From positions 1-41,228 of IMG/VR virus record IMGVR_UViG_3300030329_004030: a DNA stretch of 41,228 nt; one strand, written 5' to 3'. Within the stretch, counting starts at the first letter, position 1. Each line of letters begins with the position of its first letter. The notes under the pieces were generated by a model. It was given only the letters and a program-made list of their open reading frames with translations. It did no database searches and was not told the DNA's origin. Source of the DNA: a virus. Positions 22,078 to 30,989 of this stretch are shown here, in pieces. Made by a program: the position numbers and the translations under genes.

Positions 22078-25000
22078 ATGAATCCGCTTGATGATTTGGA
22101 TGCAGAGCAAAGAGCTGAATTTGAACGCATCCGAAGAGAACGGATGAGAATCAACGAAGAGATTCGTAAGCAAACGCGGGAGTCTGCGGGTTCCCTTACC
22201 AAGCGTGCCGAGGGCACCCCCCGTCCTCCTGGTGCCTCTCCCTCGCCGGTTGAGTCTGACGAAGGGGGTGTCCTCGACACCTTGGGCGATGTGGGTACAC
22301 AAACGGTTGCTGGCGCGATGGATGGCATCGATGCAATGCTCCAGCTTCCATTTGATTTGGTGGGGTCTGATGTTGAAGTAGATCTTCTCAAAAACATTGC
22401 TCCGAGTGAGAACGTCTCTGGGCAGTTGGCGAGAGGCATCGGCCAATTTGGTGTAGGGATGATCCCAGGAGTCTCGGTGGTGAGAACCTTGGGTTATGCC
22501 ACCAAGGGACTCAAAGCGGCTCAAGCGGCTCGCTCCGCTGTGGCGGGCTCCACTTGGAAGACGGCATTAGTCAAAGGTTCTACTGCGGGTGCGGTGGCCG
22601 ACTTTGTAGCCTTCGATGGTAACGAGCAAAGACTCACTGACATGATGGAGGATCTCAGCCCTGAGTACCCTTGGCTTGAGTCGGTGACCTGGGACTACCT
22701 CATATCAGACGAAGACGATAGTGCCGCCGAGGGACGATTCAAGAACGCAGTAGAGGGTCTCATGATTGGTGGCCCCATTGATGTGGTCTTCTCATCATTC
22801 ATGCGTGCAGCAAGGAACCTCAAGACTTCTAAAGCACGCACCCGGATCGATGAGTTTGGTAAGAGGGTTGGTCAGTACAACTCAGAGGTCTTGAGTGCTT
22901 CCAATACTCTCAACGAACTCCGAACGCTCCGGGGAGCTATTGAAGGTGTCCCCAACTTCTCCAAGGCTGAGTTGGACAGTGCGGCCTACCAGATGGAGGA
23001 AGGGGAGACACTTGAGGAAGCGTTGGCTCGATTGTTCCCGAACTCAGGGACTGCTTTGGCGCGTCTTAAAGAGATCAACCCTGAAGTAGCTCAGATTGTT
23101 GAAGGGGATTCTGAGACTGTTTCGGGAGTCCTCCAGAATCTGACTGATATGGAAGATCTCTACCAGAACAACCTCAATGAAAGTCTGGATGGTTGGTTAA
23201 AGGCCCGTACCTCTCCCGATTCAATCGATATGCCACTAGACGATTGGAATAGGATGCAAGCGGAGTTCCCTGAAGGTCTTCTAGATGAAAGGGCTCAAGA
23301 GCTTATTGAGAGATGGGACAAGACTCCTCAGAGCGCAAAGGAGGCGATGAGGGAGATTGATGAGCTTCGCCGGGGTGGAGAAGACCTCAAACGAGACGCG
23401 AAGCTCAAAGAGAGAGTGAGTGTCTTTGACTACCTGAGTGGCAAGCAGCATCTAAAAGGCACCAAAGATGCCACTCGACTCAGGAAAGCTATTCTCGAGA
23501 ACGATTCAGTATCACTAGCACGAATCGCTACGGAAGCTGGAGAAGTTCTTGAGATTAAACTTCCTGAAGAAGGGGAGTCTCTTGAAGACTTCATGAAGTC
23601 GGTTTATGTCGCCACAAAAGGCGATGAAGGTGCCCAGAAGACTGGGGGGCGCACCGCAGGGAAGCCTAAGAAGAATATTGTAACTGAGGCTCAAGCAGAC
23701 AAACTTGTTGAGGACTTCCTCACAGGGCTTCATGTTGAAGGGGCGAATCGTAAAGGGGTAGAGGATCTAGTCAGGGCTATTCAGGGAGGGAAAGATATCA
23801 ATCTAACAACCCTTCCCGAAACCCTGGTTGCTATGCGTAACTTGCTTACGTCAGCGCAAGCCACATTGCTCCAGCGAGCCGGGGCAGTAGCCGATGTAGG
23901 TACTGGGACTCTCTTGGATCAAGCAGAGTTTGATCAATTGTATCGGTTCACTCTCAACCTCCAAGATGCCTTGAGCGGGAACATCACGAAGGTGGCTCAA
24001 TCCCTCCAAGCTCTCAACATTCACTCTACAGGGAAAGCTACGGATGAGTGGTTTCGGAATGTACGAGATGTGGCTGGGGAGGTCACTGACAAGAACCGCT
24101 CTCAGATTGCCAGGATGCTTTTCTCTGCTGACTCTGCGGTGGAACTTAGTGACCTAGTCCGCAAGACTGGGACGAAAGGTCCGGTGGATCATGTTGTGGA
24201 GTACTTCCTCAACTCGATTCTATCGGGTATCCACACTTGGATGATTCAGCCTATTTCTGGCGCAGCCATGACTATCTATATGCCAATGGAGAGATTGGCA
24301 GGTTCCGCCTTGCGCTTAGACGCAAAGGGTGTGCGGGCTGAGATGGCAGGCTTTAAATCATTGATGGATTCGTTTCGAGGGATGATTAAAAGTGTCGCTA
24401 AAGGCTCAAAACTCCCTGAAGGTCAAAAAGTAGTACATGGCACAGACATCTGGGAGAATACGAAGAAGACTTTACTGTCTGGTGAGGGCACATTGGATGC
24501 CCGGACATCCTTTGATGAGATCACTCATGCATGGTCTTCGCAGAACTGGGGTCTTCAAGCAGGAACTACCGGGGCGAGGATGGCAGACCTTCTAGGGAAC
24601 TTTATCCGATTCCCTGGACGCATCATTGCCACCCTGGATGAAGTGGCTAAAGGCTTCAATTACAACCTCAAGCTATCTCGAGATGCTTATGAAGAAGGTA
24701 TAGCCTTAGATGTCGATGACCTTGGAGCCCATGTTAAAGAGTACATGGATAAAGCAGTCACATGGGAAAATATCCTTGATGCTGATGAGCGAGCGATGTT
24801 CCGTACTCACCATGATCGAGCTATCGAGTATGCACGAAGGGCTACCTTCCAGGAGGATTTGAAGGGATTCGGAACTCAAATACAGAACATGACCAGTGCC
24901 CACCCAGGGATGAAGTTGATCCTTCCTTTTGTGAGGACACCTACCAACATTCTGAAGTTCGTGGGACACCGCACCCCAATGCTCCAAAGACTCTTCAAAG

Positions 25001-26130
25001 AACAACGAGAGATCCTCAACGGCACTGATGAAGCCGCTAAACAAGCAGTGAGAGATCGTATGCACTTTTCTACGGCTGTTTGGGGTTCGTCTATGGTGCT
25101 TGCATCCCAAGGGTTTATAACTGGGGGTGGCCCTGCGAGTAGGGATGAACGACAAGCATGGTTTGATGCGGGATGGCAACCTTACTCGATCTGGGTGGGC
25201 ACCAATGCGGATGGCAGTAACCGATGGTGGAGTTTCCAAAAGGGTGACCCACTTGGAATGTTCTTGGGGATGTCTGGAGATATGGCGCATATCTTCACTG
25301 ACAGTCAAGATGAAGATCTTAATTCTGAGATTGGATTTGCTGCGGTGTCTGCTTTGGCTGAGAACCTCAAGAGTCGAAGTTACTTCCTAGGCCTCTCACA
25401 GTTCATGACGGCAATGGAGAACCCTAAGAGGTTCTTTGGTAGCTATGGAGAACGGCAACTGTCCAATATTGTCCCGAACTTCTTTGCCCAGATGAGACGA
25501 TTTGGCCCAGCGGTTAGGGATGAAAGTATGCGGGAAGTGGATGGGTACGTTCAAAGTATGATGAATCGTGTCCCTGGTACTTCTGAGATGTTGACTCCGA
25601 AGTACAACATTTATGGAGATATTCAGAAGTATCCCATGGGTGCTGGTTTTCCAATGATTAATCCCTTCTATGTACGTGAGAATGGGATCACACCCTCAAT
25701 GCTCCTTAAACTCCGCAAGAATGAACTGGATATTGAGTCAGTGAGTCCAGAAGCACGGGTTGCTTTGGCTGCGGTTCAGATCGGGTTTGCGTATGACATG
25801 ACTCGATATGACAAGATTTCTGGAGTGGAACTCACTCAGAAGCAGAAGGAACGGTACATCCAACTCAGTGCAGTGGGACTCAAGGAGAAGTTGACTAGGT
25901 TGGTGAGTAGTACAACCTGGAGACACCTCACTGATCCGCAGTCTGGGGATGAACGTGAGAGTGGGAAGTACCGGGCATTTAGTGCAGAAATTAACGAATC
26001 CAAGCGAAGGGGTGCGCGGGCACTTTTGCGAGAGGATCGTGCGTTAGCGGCATCTGTTCATGCCGAAAAGAGACGAAAGAAAGCACTTCGTTATAACACT
26101 ACAGACTCCGCTTTGGCACAACTGAGGTAG
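22078..26130 (+). CDS. Internal virion protein D, T7 gp16-like
   Basis: 1350 residues, near T7 gp16 (1318), directly before the tail fibre. In T7 this protein forms the inner-membrane part of the DNA ejection channel. The N-terminus here begins D-D-L-D-A-E-Q-R-A-E-F-E-R and a proline-rich linker, then glycine/alanine-rich amphipathic segments (G-I-G-Q-F-G-V-G-M-I-P-G-V). I find no lytic transglycosylase domain there, unlike T7. A conserved-looking later block is G-S-S-M-V-L-A-S-Q-G-F-I-T-G-G-G, D-A-G-W-Q-P-Y-S-I and V-P-N-F-F-A-Q-M-R-R. The C-terminus is basic. Confidence 0.85.
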   Translation: MNPLDDLDAEQRAEFERIRRERMRINEEIRKQTRESAGSLTKRAEGTPRPPGASPSPVESDEGGVLDTLGDVGTQTVAGAMDGIDAMLQLPFDLVGSDVEVDLLKNIAPSENVSGQLARGIGQFGVGMIPGVSVVRTLGYATKGLKAAQAARSAVAGSTWKTALVKGSTAGAVADFVAFDGNEQRLTDMMEDLSPEYPWLESVTWDYLISDEDDSAAEGRFKNAVEGLMIGGPIDVVFSSFMRAARNLKTSKARTRIDEFGKRVGQYNSEVLSASNTLNELRTLRGAIEGVPNFSKAELDSAAYQMEEGETLEEALARLFPNSGTALARLKEINPEVAQIVEGDSETVSGVLQNLTDMEDLYQNNLNESLDGWLKARTSPDSIDMPLDDWNRMQAEFPEGLLDERAQELIERWDKTPQSAKEAMREIDELRRGGEDLKRDAKLKERVSVFDYLSGKQHLKGTKDATRLRKAILENDSVSLARIATEAGEVLEIKLPEEGESLEDFMKSVYVATKGDEGAQKTGGRTAGKPKKNIVTEAQADKLVEDFLTGLHVEGANRKGVEDLVRAIQGGKDINLTTLPETLVAMRNLLTSAQATLLQRAGAVADVGTGTLLDQAEFDQLYRFTLNLQDALSGNITKVAQSLQALNIHSTGKATDEWFRNVRDVAGEVTDKNRSQIARMLFSADSAVELSDLVRKTGTKGPVDHVVEYFLNSILSGIHTWMIQPISGAAMTIYMPMERLAGSALRLDAKGVRAEMAGFKSLMDSFRGMIKSVAKGSKLPEGQKVVHGTDIWENTKKTLLSGEGTLDARTSFDEITHAWSSQNWGLQAGTTGARMADLLGNFIRFPGRIIATLDEVAKGFNYNLKLSRDAYEEGIALDVDDLGAHVKEYMDKAVTWENILDADERAMFRTHHDRAIEYARRATFQEDLKGFGTQIQNMTSAHPGMKLILPFVRTPTNILKFVGHRTPMLQRLFKEQREILNGTDEAAKQAVRDRMHFSTAVWGSSMVLASQGFITGGGPASRDERQAWFDAGWQPYSIWVGTNADGSNRWWSFQKGDPLGMFLGMSGDMAHIFTDSQDEDLNSEIGFAAVSALAENLKSRSYFLGLSQFMTAMENPKRFFGSYGERQLSNIVPNFFAQMRRFGPAVRDESMREVDGYVQSMMNRVPGTSEMLTPKYNIYGDIQKYPMGAGFPMINPFYVRENGITPSMLLKLRKNELDIESVSPEARVALAAVQIGFAYDMTRYDKISGVELTQKQKERYIQLSAVGLKEKLTRLVSSTTWRHLTDPQSGDERESGKYRAFSAEINESKRRGARALLREDRALAASVHAEKRRKKALRYNTTDSALAQLR

Positions 26131-26132
26131 AA

Positions 26133-27107
26133 ATGGCAACCACTGAGAAACTTTATGACGGGGATGAAACCCCGTTCACCATCACCTTTCAGTACATTGA
26201 AGACTCTGATATTCAGGTACAACTGAATACTGTGATTCAAACCATCAACACTCACTACACAATTGTAGGTGGAGTAGTGGTATTTGATGGCAGCATCTCG
26301 CTGAGTGGTACGGATAAGATCGTGATCACGCGAGTGACTGGTGAAGATCCAAAAGTAGCCTGGACTGATGCTGTAAAGATCCTGCCTAGTGACTTAGACA
26401 AAACACTTAAGCAACCACTGTACACCGTCCACGAACTGAAGAGTTCTACCGATACCAATACCACCAGCATCGCTACCAATACCGCCAACATTGCCACTCA
26501 GACGGGAAAGGTTCTTCAAGACTCTCCAGCGGTAACGTCTATTATCTTTGAGCATTTGAACATGGGGGCTTATGCAACTCCCACTAACACCGATGATGTC
26601 CTACTCAATGATTCAGGTGGGACACTGGAGTATGGTGATTACGTTCAACTTCCGAAACCCACCGTTCCCACTGCAATATATGGGAGTGACTGGGATGTTT
26701 CTTCGGCTGTGGATAATTTGAGATTTGGGTGTTTGCGAACTGGTACATACCGAATTTCATTTGATGTGCTGTACGTTGATATGCCTACTGCTAATACAAC
26801 CTTGAGTATAGAGCTATGGGATTCTGCTGGAAGTACTCTCCATCTTGAGCAGAAATTCGTGAACATGCACCACTCGACTGCAACAGCAAACCCCGAGCAC
26901 TTTCGCACATTCACCACACAGTCTGGTAGTACTTACATCACAGGAACCGCTGGCGATTCAACTTCACGCTTACTTATCTGGTATGCGCCTCTGCGAAAAG
27001 GATTTGGTGAAATTCCTCCTGGGGGTAGTACTACCCTAGATTCCAGCTTGACTCCTGCTGATGATATGTCTTTCGTTATGAAGATCAATTTCTGGAGAGT
27101 GCTATGA
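26133..27107 (+). CDS. Tail fibre protein, T7 gp17 N-terminal type
   Basis: 324 residues. The first 120 residues follow the T7 gp17 virion-attachment domain (P-F-T-I-T-F-Q-Y-I, V-V-F-D-G-S-I-S-L, K-I-V-I-T-R-V-T, then Q-P-L-Y-T-V-H-E-L). A short coiled-coil follows (T-N-T-T-S-I-A-T-N-T-A-N-I-A-T). The C-terminal part is beta-rich and could be a jelly-roll receptor-binding tip. It is shorter than T7 gp17 (553), so additional fibre proteins may attach, possibly the protein at 29886. It overlaps the next gene by ATGA. Confidence 0.9.
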   Translation: MATTEKLYDGDETPFTITFQYIEDSDIQVQLNTVIQTINTHYTIVGGVVVFDGSISLSGTDKIVITRVTGEDPKVAWTDAVKILPSDLDKTLKQPLYTVHELKSSTDTNTTSIATNTANIATQTGKVLQDSPAVTSIIFEHLNMGAYATPTNTDDVLLNDSGGTLEYGDYVQLPKPTVPTAIYGSDWDVSSAVDNLRFGCLRTGTYRISFDVLYVDMPTANTTLSIELWDSAGSTLHLEQKFVNMHHSTATANPEHFRTFTTQSGSTYITGTAGDSTSRLLIWYAPLRKGFGEIPPGGSTTLDSSLTPADDMSFVMKINFWRVL

Positions 27108-27418
27108 GTGAACTCCTAGGTCCCCAGGTAATGCAAACATTCCTGGCGTTCTTAGGGGGAATATTGGTGACATTTGGTGGGACCTTTGTGCGAGTACTCA
27201 CCCGAATGGCTCGCGTAGAAGAGCGCATTGAGGACATAGAGGATGACCTTATGTCCATTGAAAAAGCTCTTCCTAGTGTTTGGGAAACGATTCGTTTGGT
27301 TGAGAAGAGTGTTATCCGCATTGAGGAGAGACAGATCTCATCTTCACATGCGTTGATTGATAAAATTGAAACCCTAGTAACCACATTAGAGGAAAAACAT
27401 GGAATGGATTCTCAGTAA
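27104..27418 (+). CDS. Membrane-anchored coiled-coil protein (lysis-region)
   Basis: 104 residues with one membrane segment near the N-terminus (F-L-A-F-L-G-G-I-L-V-T-F-G-G-T-F-V) and a long coiled-coil afterwards (R-V-E-E-R-I-E-D-I-E-D-D-L, then I-R-I-E-E-R-Q-I). Located between fibre and spanin/terminase genes. It may be a holin or holin partner; the T7 type II holin (gp17.5) occupies this place but is smaller. Coupled to the fibre stop and overlapping the next gene by 20 bp. Confidence 0.65.
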   Translation: MSELLGPQVMQTFLAFLGGILVTFGGTFVRVLTRMARVEERIEDIEDDLMSIEKALPSVWETIRLVEKSVIRIEERQISSSHALIDKIETLVTTLEEKHGMDSQ

Positions 27419-27572
27419 CAAAGAGGGACTCTTGGGAATAGGAGTGGCACTCCTGGTGCTTATTGGGACAGTTGTGCGCCTCACGAAAACTCCTGAAGAC
27501 GATAAGTTCTTCAATCGAGTCTTGAACGCAGTGGGACTTGGAAAGTTCACTGTTCAGGACCCGAAGGAGTAA
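27399..27572 (+). CDS. Small membrane protein, holin candidate, 57 aa
   Basis: ATG 27399 to TAA 27570-27572, overlapping the preceding gene. One hydrophobic span (L-L-G-I-G-V-A-L-L-V-L-I-G-T-V-V) is followed by L-T-K-T-P-E-D-D-K-F-F and an amphipathic C-terminal part (V-L-N-A-V-G-L-G-K-F). The K-T-P-x-D-D motif after the span is familiar from small phage proteins annotated as holins. It lies immediately before the spanin pair, which supports a lysis role. Confidence 0.7.
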   Translation: MEWILSNKEGLLGIGVALLVLIGTVVRLTKTPEDDKFFNRVLNAVGLGKFTVQDPKE

Positions 27573-27575
27573 CCC

Positions 27576-27836
27576 GTGTATCTCTGGGCAGTCCTCATAG
27601 GGATCGGGGTGGTGGTCATCTTTATAGTTTTGATTCGATCACTCCAGTCCCAAGCAGCAAACGCTGCGGCTCAAGAGGTGCATAGACGTTATGCGAGGGT
27701 CAACCGTAAGAAACTCGAGAGCTACTTGGAAGTCACTCGTAATCCCCCTCCTGACGATGGGGATCTGGCTGAGCGTTTCAGGCGGCTGCGTGACTCCCAC
27801 GAAACCTTTGATTCCTCCATGTCCACTGCCGAGTGA
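27576..27836 (+). CDS. Inner-membrane spanin, Rz-like
   Basis: 86 residues from GTG 27576. An N-terminal signal anchor (L-W-A-V-L-I-G-I-G-V-V-V-I-F-I-V-L-I) is followed by a charged helical periplasmic domain (S-Q-A-A-N-A-A-A-Q-E-V-H-R-R-Y). A second lipoprotein-like frame is embedded in it from 27691, the classic Rz/Rz1 arrangement. Placed just before the terminase genes like T7 gp18.5. It would span the periplasm with its partner to disrupt the outer membrane, which indicates a Gram-negative host. Confidence 0.8.
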   Translation: MYLWAVLIGIGVVVIFIVLIRSLQSQAANAAAQEVHRRYARVNRKKLESYLEVTRNPPPDDGDLAERFRRLRDSHETFDSSMSTAE

Positions 27837-27945
27837 CCAATTTTTAACTGAACTAGAGAACCATGAAGTCCCCGAGGCGACCCGAGTGTATTTGGGTCGT
27901 CTTCTTATTTTCTGTGAGGGGATTGAGGTGCTTAGAGAGGATTAG
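27691..27945 (+). CDS. Outer-membrane lipoprotein spanin, Rz1-like, overlapping Rz
   Basis: 84 residues in the +1 frame relative to the i-spanin gene, overlapping it by 146 bp and extending past it. A basic start (M-R-G-S-T-V-R-N-S-R) and hydrophobic stretch (L-L-T-M-G-I-W-L-S-V-S-G-G-C) form a lipoprotein-type signal; the lipobox S-G-G-C lacks the usual Leu/Val at -3. The mature part is proline-rich (P-T-K-P-L-I-P-P-C-P-L-P), as in Rz1. The 84-residue length is long for Rz1. Its stop abuts the terminase small subunit start. Confidence 0.75.
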   Translation: MRGSTVRNSRATWKSLVIPLLTMGIWLSVSGGCVTPTKPLIPPCPLPSDQFLTELENHEVPEATRVYLGRLLIFCEGIEVLRED

Positions 27946-28179
27946 ATGCCTGCTGCAAGTCGAGGAGAACTCAGTGAGCTTCACAACCAACTCACTGAAG
28001 TGCTTAAAGAAGAGATGACCACTGGTGAACGGACCCCAGCGATGCTCAATGTAGTGAGGCAGTTCTTGAAGGATTGTGGGATTGAGGTCAGGAGTGACCG
28101 GACTCCCACAGGAATCAAAGAACTGAAAGAGACTTTTGATGAGCATTATGTTGATGGAATGCCTGAATTCGAGAATTAG
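27946..28179 (+). CDS. Terminase small subunit, T7 gp18-like
   Basis: 77 residues, similar to T7 gp18 (89). Helical and charged: S-R-G-E-L-S-E-L-H-N-Q-L-T-E-V-L, then L-N-V-V-R-Q-F-L-K-D-C-G-I-E-V. This is the typical form of small terminases of this group. It recognises phage concatemers and guides the large subunit, whose gene starts directly after the stop. Confidence 0.88.
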   Translation: MPAASRGELSELHNQLTEVLKEEMTTGERTPAMLNVVRQFLKDCGIEVRSDRTPTGIKELKETFDEHYVDGMPEFEN

Positions 28180-29889
28180 ATGAATACAAGTGAAAAAGCC
28201 CGGAAGGACTTCCGCACCTTCCTATGGTTAGTTTGGAATCACTTAGGTCTCCCTGAGCCCACCCCAGTGCAATACGATATGGGACTCTTCATGAGTGATC
28301 CCAATCTGTCCCGGAAGCTCTTGATGGCATTCCGAGGTGTGGGGAAGAGCTATGTGTGTAGTGCTTATGTTCTCTGGAGGTTATATGGGAATCCTAATCT
28401 CAATATCCTGGTAGTCTCAGCCTCGAAGGATCGTTCAGACGCATTTGCACGTTTCACGAAGATGTTGATTCACGATATGCCCCTTCTGAGGGACATGAAG
28501 CCCCGTCACGGGCACGGTTTCGATTCGGTAGAGAAGTTCACAGTGGGTAATGCTGTGGTCAGTCAGTCGCCCTCAGTGAAGTCTGTGGGCCTTTATGGAC
28601 AGATCACAGGTACACGCGCAGACATCATTGTGAGTGATGACTGTGAGGTTCCCAACAACTCCGAGACGATAACCCAACAAGACAAGCTCGCAGAGAGGGT
28701 CAAGGAGTTTGCGGCTATCTTGAAGCCGGATGAGCCCAACGAACCCCAGCGAGAGATAATTTATCTTGGGACTCCCCAAACTGAATCCTCACTATACACA
28801 AAACTACCTGAGAGGGGTTATGTAAGCCGTATCTGGCCTGCAAGGGTTCCCCAACCAAAGGATGTGGACAAATACGAGGGCAAGCTGGCTCCCTTGGTGT
28901 ACGAGAGGATTGACACCAAAGCTCCAGGAACCCCCATCGATACTCGATTTGACCATGAAGAACTCAATGAGAGGGAAGCTGAGTACGGTCGAAGTGGGTT
29001 TAGTCTTCAATATCAACTGGACACTTCACTCTCTGATGCTGATCGGTATCCCCTCAAGTGCCGTGATTTCATTGTCATGGATATTGATAATGATGTGGCC
29101 CCGGAGAAGATCGTTTGGACAAGTGACAAGGAAAAGGCACTCAACATCCCCATGCTAGGTCTGGTGGGCGATAGGTGGTATGGGAGAGTTCCACTTCCCG
29201 ATGAAGCCTTCCTACCTTACCAGGGATCAGTGATGGCAATCGACCCGTCTGGAAGGGGCGCAGATGAGACGGGTTATGTGGTTGTAAAGATGCTCAATGG
29301 GCAACTATTTCTTAGTGCCTGTGGGGGCTTTAAGGGGGGATACGATAAGAAGACCTTGGCAAAGCTCGCCAACATTGCCAAAGAGCAAAAGGTCAATCTC
29401 ATTCTGATTGAGCCTAACTTCGGTGATGGGATGTTCAATGAGCTTTTCAAGCCAGTGTGTCATGCGATCTATAAGGTGACCATTGAAGACGCTCCCAGGG
29501 CTTCCACGATGAAGGAAGGCAGGATCATCGATGTTTTGGAGCCTATTCTCAATCAACATCGGTTGATCATTGATAAGTCTCTCATCGTTAAAGACGCCAA
29601 AGAAACCGATGAAAGTGACCCACACTACATCCATCGGCGTCTAGTCCACCAGTTGACCCGCTTGACCCGTCAAAGGGGAGCCCTCAAGCACGATGACCGC
29701 ATCGATCCCCTTGCGATGGCTTGTGCTTATTGGGTGGATCAAATAGGGGTCAATGTTGAGGAAGCGGCGTCAGATCGCCGAGGTGAAGAGATTGAGAACC
29801 TACTCCATGACTTTATGGGGAGTGTCTTTGGAAGAGAAGAACCGTTACACAGAACTTGGCTGGATCAGTCAGGGATTAGGAGTTCATGA
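28180..29889 (+). CDS. Terminase large subunit, T7 gp19-like
   Basis: 569 residues (T7 gp19 586). ATPase domain: Walker A-type L-M-A-F-R-G-V-G-K-S-Y about residues 47-57, and Walker B D-I-I-V-S-D-D-C-E. Nuclease domain: A-I-D-P-S-G-R-G-A-D-E-T-G with the first catalytic Asp, then L-I-E-P-N-F-G-D-G and, near the C-terminus, K-H-D-D-R-I-D. It cuts concatemeric DNA and powers packaging through the portal. It overlaps the next gene by ATGA. Confidence 0.96.
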   Translation: MNTSEKARKDFRTFLWLVWNHLGLPEPTPVQYDMGLFMSDPNLSRKLLMAFRGVGKSYVCSAYVLWRLYGNPNLNILVVSASKDRSDAFARFTKMLIHDMPLLRDMKPRHGHGFDSVEKFTVGNAVVSQSPSVKSVGLYGQITGTRADIIVSDDCEVPNNSETITQQDKLAERVKEFAAILKPDEPNEPQREIIYLGTPQTESSLYTKLPERGYVSRIWPARVPQPKDVDKYEGKLAPLVYERIDTKAPGTPIDTRFDHEELNEREAEYGRSGFSLQYQLDTSLSDADRYPLKCRDFIVMDIDNDVAPEKIVWTSDKEKALNIPMLGLVGDRWYGRVPLPDEAFLPYQGSVMAIDPSGRGADETGYVVVKMLNGQLFLSACGGFKGGYDKKTLAKLANIAKEQKVNLILIEPNFGDGMFNELFKPVCHAIYKVTIEDAPRASTMKEGRIIDVLEPILNQHRLIIDKSLIVKDAKETDESDPHYIHRRLVHQLTRLTRQRGALKHDDRIDPLAMACAYWVDQIGVNVEEAASDRRGEEIENLLHDFMGSVFGREEPLHRTWLDQSGIRSS

Positions 29890-30989
29890 TGAGGTTTCTG
29901 CTAGTAGTGCTTTTAGTGTTGTTTGCAGGAGGAGCATCCGCACAACACACCAGGGTTGAAGGGGGAGATGGGATCACCGTCTCAGGCACTCCGATGAATC
30001 CAATTATCAGTACAACTGCTGATGACCTCGTAATCAAAGAAGAAGGGACTGCCCTGGGAGATGGGGTTCCTGCGACCTCTATTGATTTCGTGGGAACTGG
30101 GGTGACTGCTGTAGCCGATGCGAGTAACAAAAATGAATTGACGGTGACCTTTACGGGCGGGAGTGGGTCTGGGGGGACGAATGATACTCCCAGCAACTCT
30201 GGAAGTTCTAATGGAGAGACTACTGTAAATGACGCAACAAATGACTTCTCCATTGGTGGCACTGGGAATGTGTCGGGTACTGAGTTCTTCTTCGATACGT
30301 CCGAAGGAACACTTCATCTGAACCACCCTGGAGCGAAGGTGATTGTTGAGCCTCACGCGGACAATGGGTCAGCGATGGTGCTTAGCGAGGGGACCAATGA
30401 TGGCAGTGAGACGTACACGCTCAAGGTGGATGACGGTGGACTTGCCGACAACTACACATGCACAATCGGGTCTGATGGCACTTGGAGTGGGACTGGTTGC
30501 CCAACAAGCCCAACAGCCCCTGAAGAGATCCTCGTTTACGAAATCGCACCCACAGGAACTTGGAACAACGCCTACCCCAGCACAGCCAATTCCACAATCA
30601 CTGCCCATATGCACAAAGGTACAGGCACAACACCAAAAACAATGAGTGGCACGGGAGATGATTTCTTCACACTGAAAAGCGGATCGATCTACGAGATTGT
30701 CTACTGGACCCAAGCGGGTGTGGGCAACTCAGGAGCGTCCGCTGTGAGTTGCCGAACTACCCCCTACCTCAACGGGAATGACGATCCTTACGTCACCTAC
30801 CCACTGACTGTGAACGGAACCGCAGGATCAACGGGTCTCGTTAGACTGATGGGCCGCATCACCTTATGGATCACAGCGTCTTCGGGGGACACTTGGTCTC
30901 CGTATGGTGGCTCCTGCAGCTTTGATAATGATGATGGATCAGCGGGCACTGATGGATCGATCTTTATTGTGGTTAAGAGGTGGACATGA
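29886..30989 (+). CDS. Exported Gly/Thr/Ser-rich fibre-like protein
   Basis: 367 residues. The N-terminus is a clear signal peptide (R-F-L-L-V-V-L-L-V-L-F-A-G-G-A-S-A, cleavage before Q). The mature N-terminal part resembles fibre repeats (G-G-D-G-I-T-V-S-G-T-P, G-T-G-V-T-A-V-A-D). A low-complexity linker follows (G-G-S-G-S-G-G-T-N-D), then a beta-rich C-terminal domain with S-G-T-G-D-D-F-F-T-L-K-S-G-S. Composition suggests a fibre or adhesin, but a cleavable signal is unusual for a virion fibre. Either the hydrophobic start has another role in the virion, or the protein is displayed or released by the infected cell. Start is ATG 29886 or 29889. Confidence 0.75.
   Translation: MMRFLLVVLLVLFAGGASAQHTRVEGGDGITVSGTPMNPIISTTADDLVIKEEGTALGDGVPATSIDFVGTGVTAVADASNKNELTVTFTGGSGSGGTNDTPSNSGSSNGETTVNDATNDFSIGGTGNVSGTEFFFDTSEGTLHLNHPGAKVIVEPHADNGSAMVLSEGTNDGSETYTLKVDDGGLADNYTCTIGSDGTWSGTGCPTSPTAPEEILVYEIAPTGTWNNAYPSTANSTITAHMHKGTGTTPKTMSGTGDDFFTLKSGSIYEIVYWTQAGVGNSGASAVSCRTTPYLNGNDDPYVTYPLTVNGTAGSTGLVRLMGRITLWITASSGDTWSPYGGSCSFDNDDGSAGTDGSIFIVVKRWT

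Noticed and set aside
22008-22439. Long antisense frames over the gp15/gp16 junction
   Set aside because: They are on the strand opposite to well supported virion genes, without ribosome sites; shadows of coding sequence.
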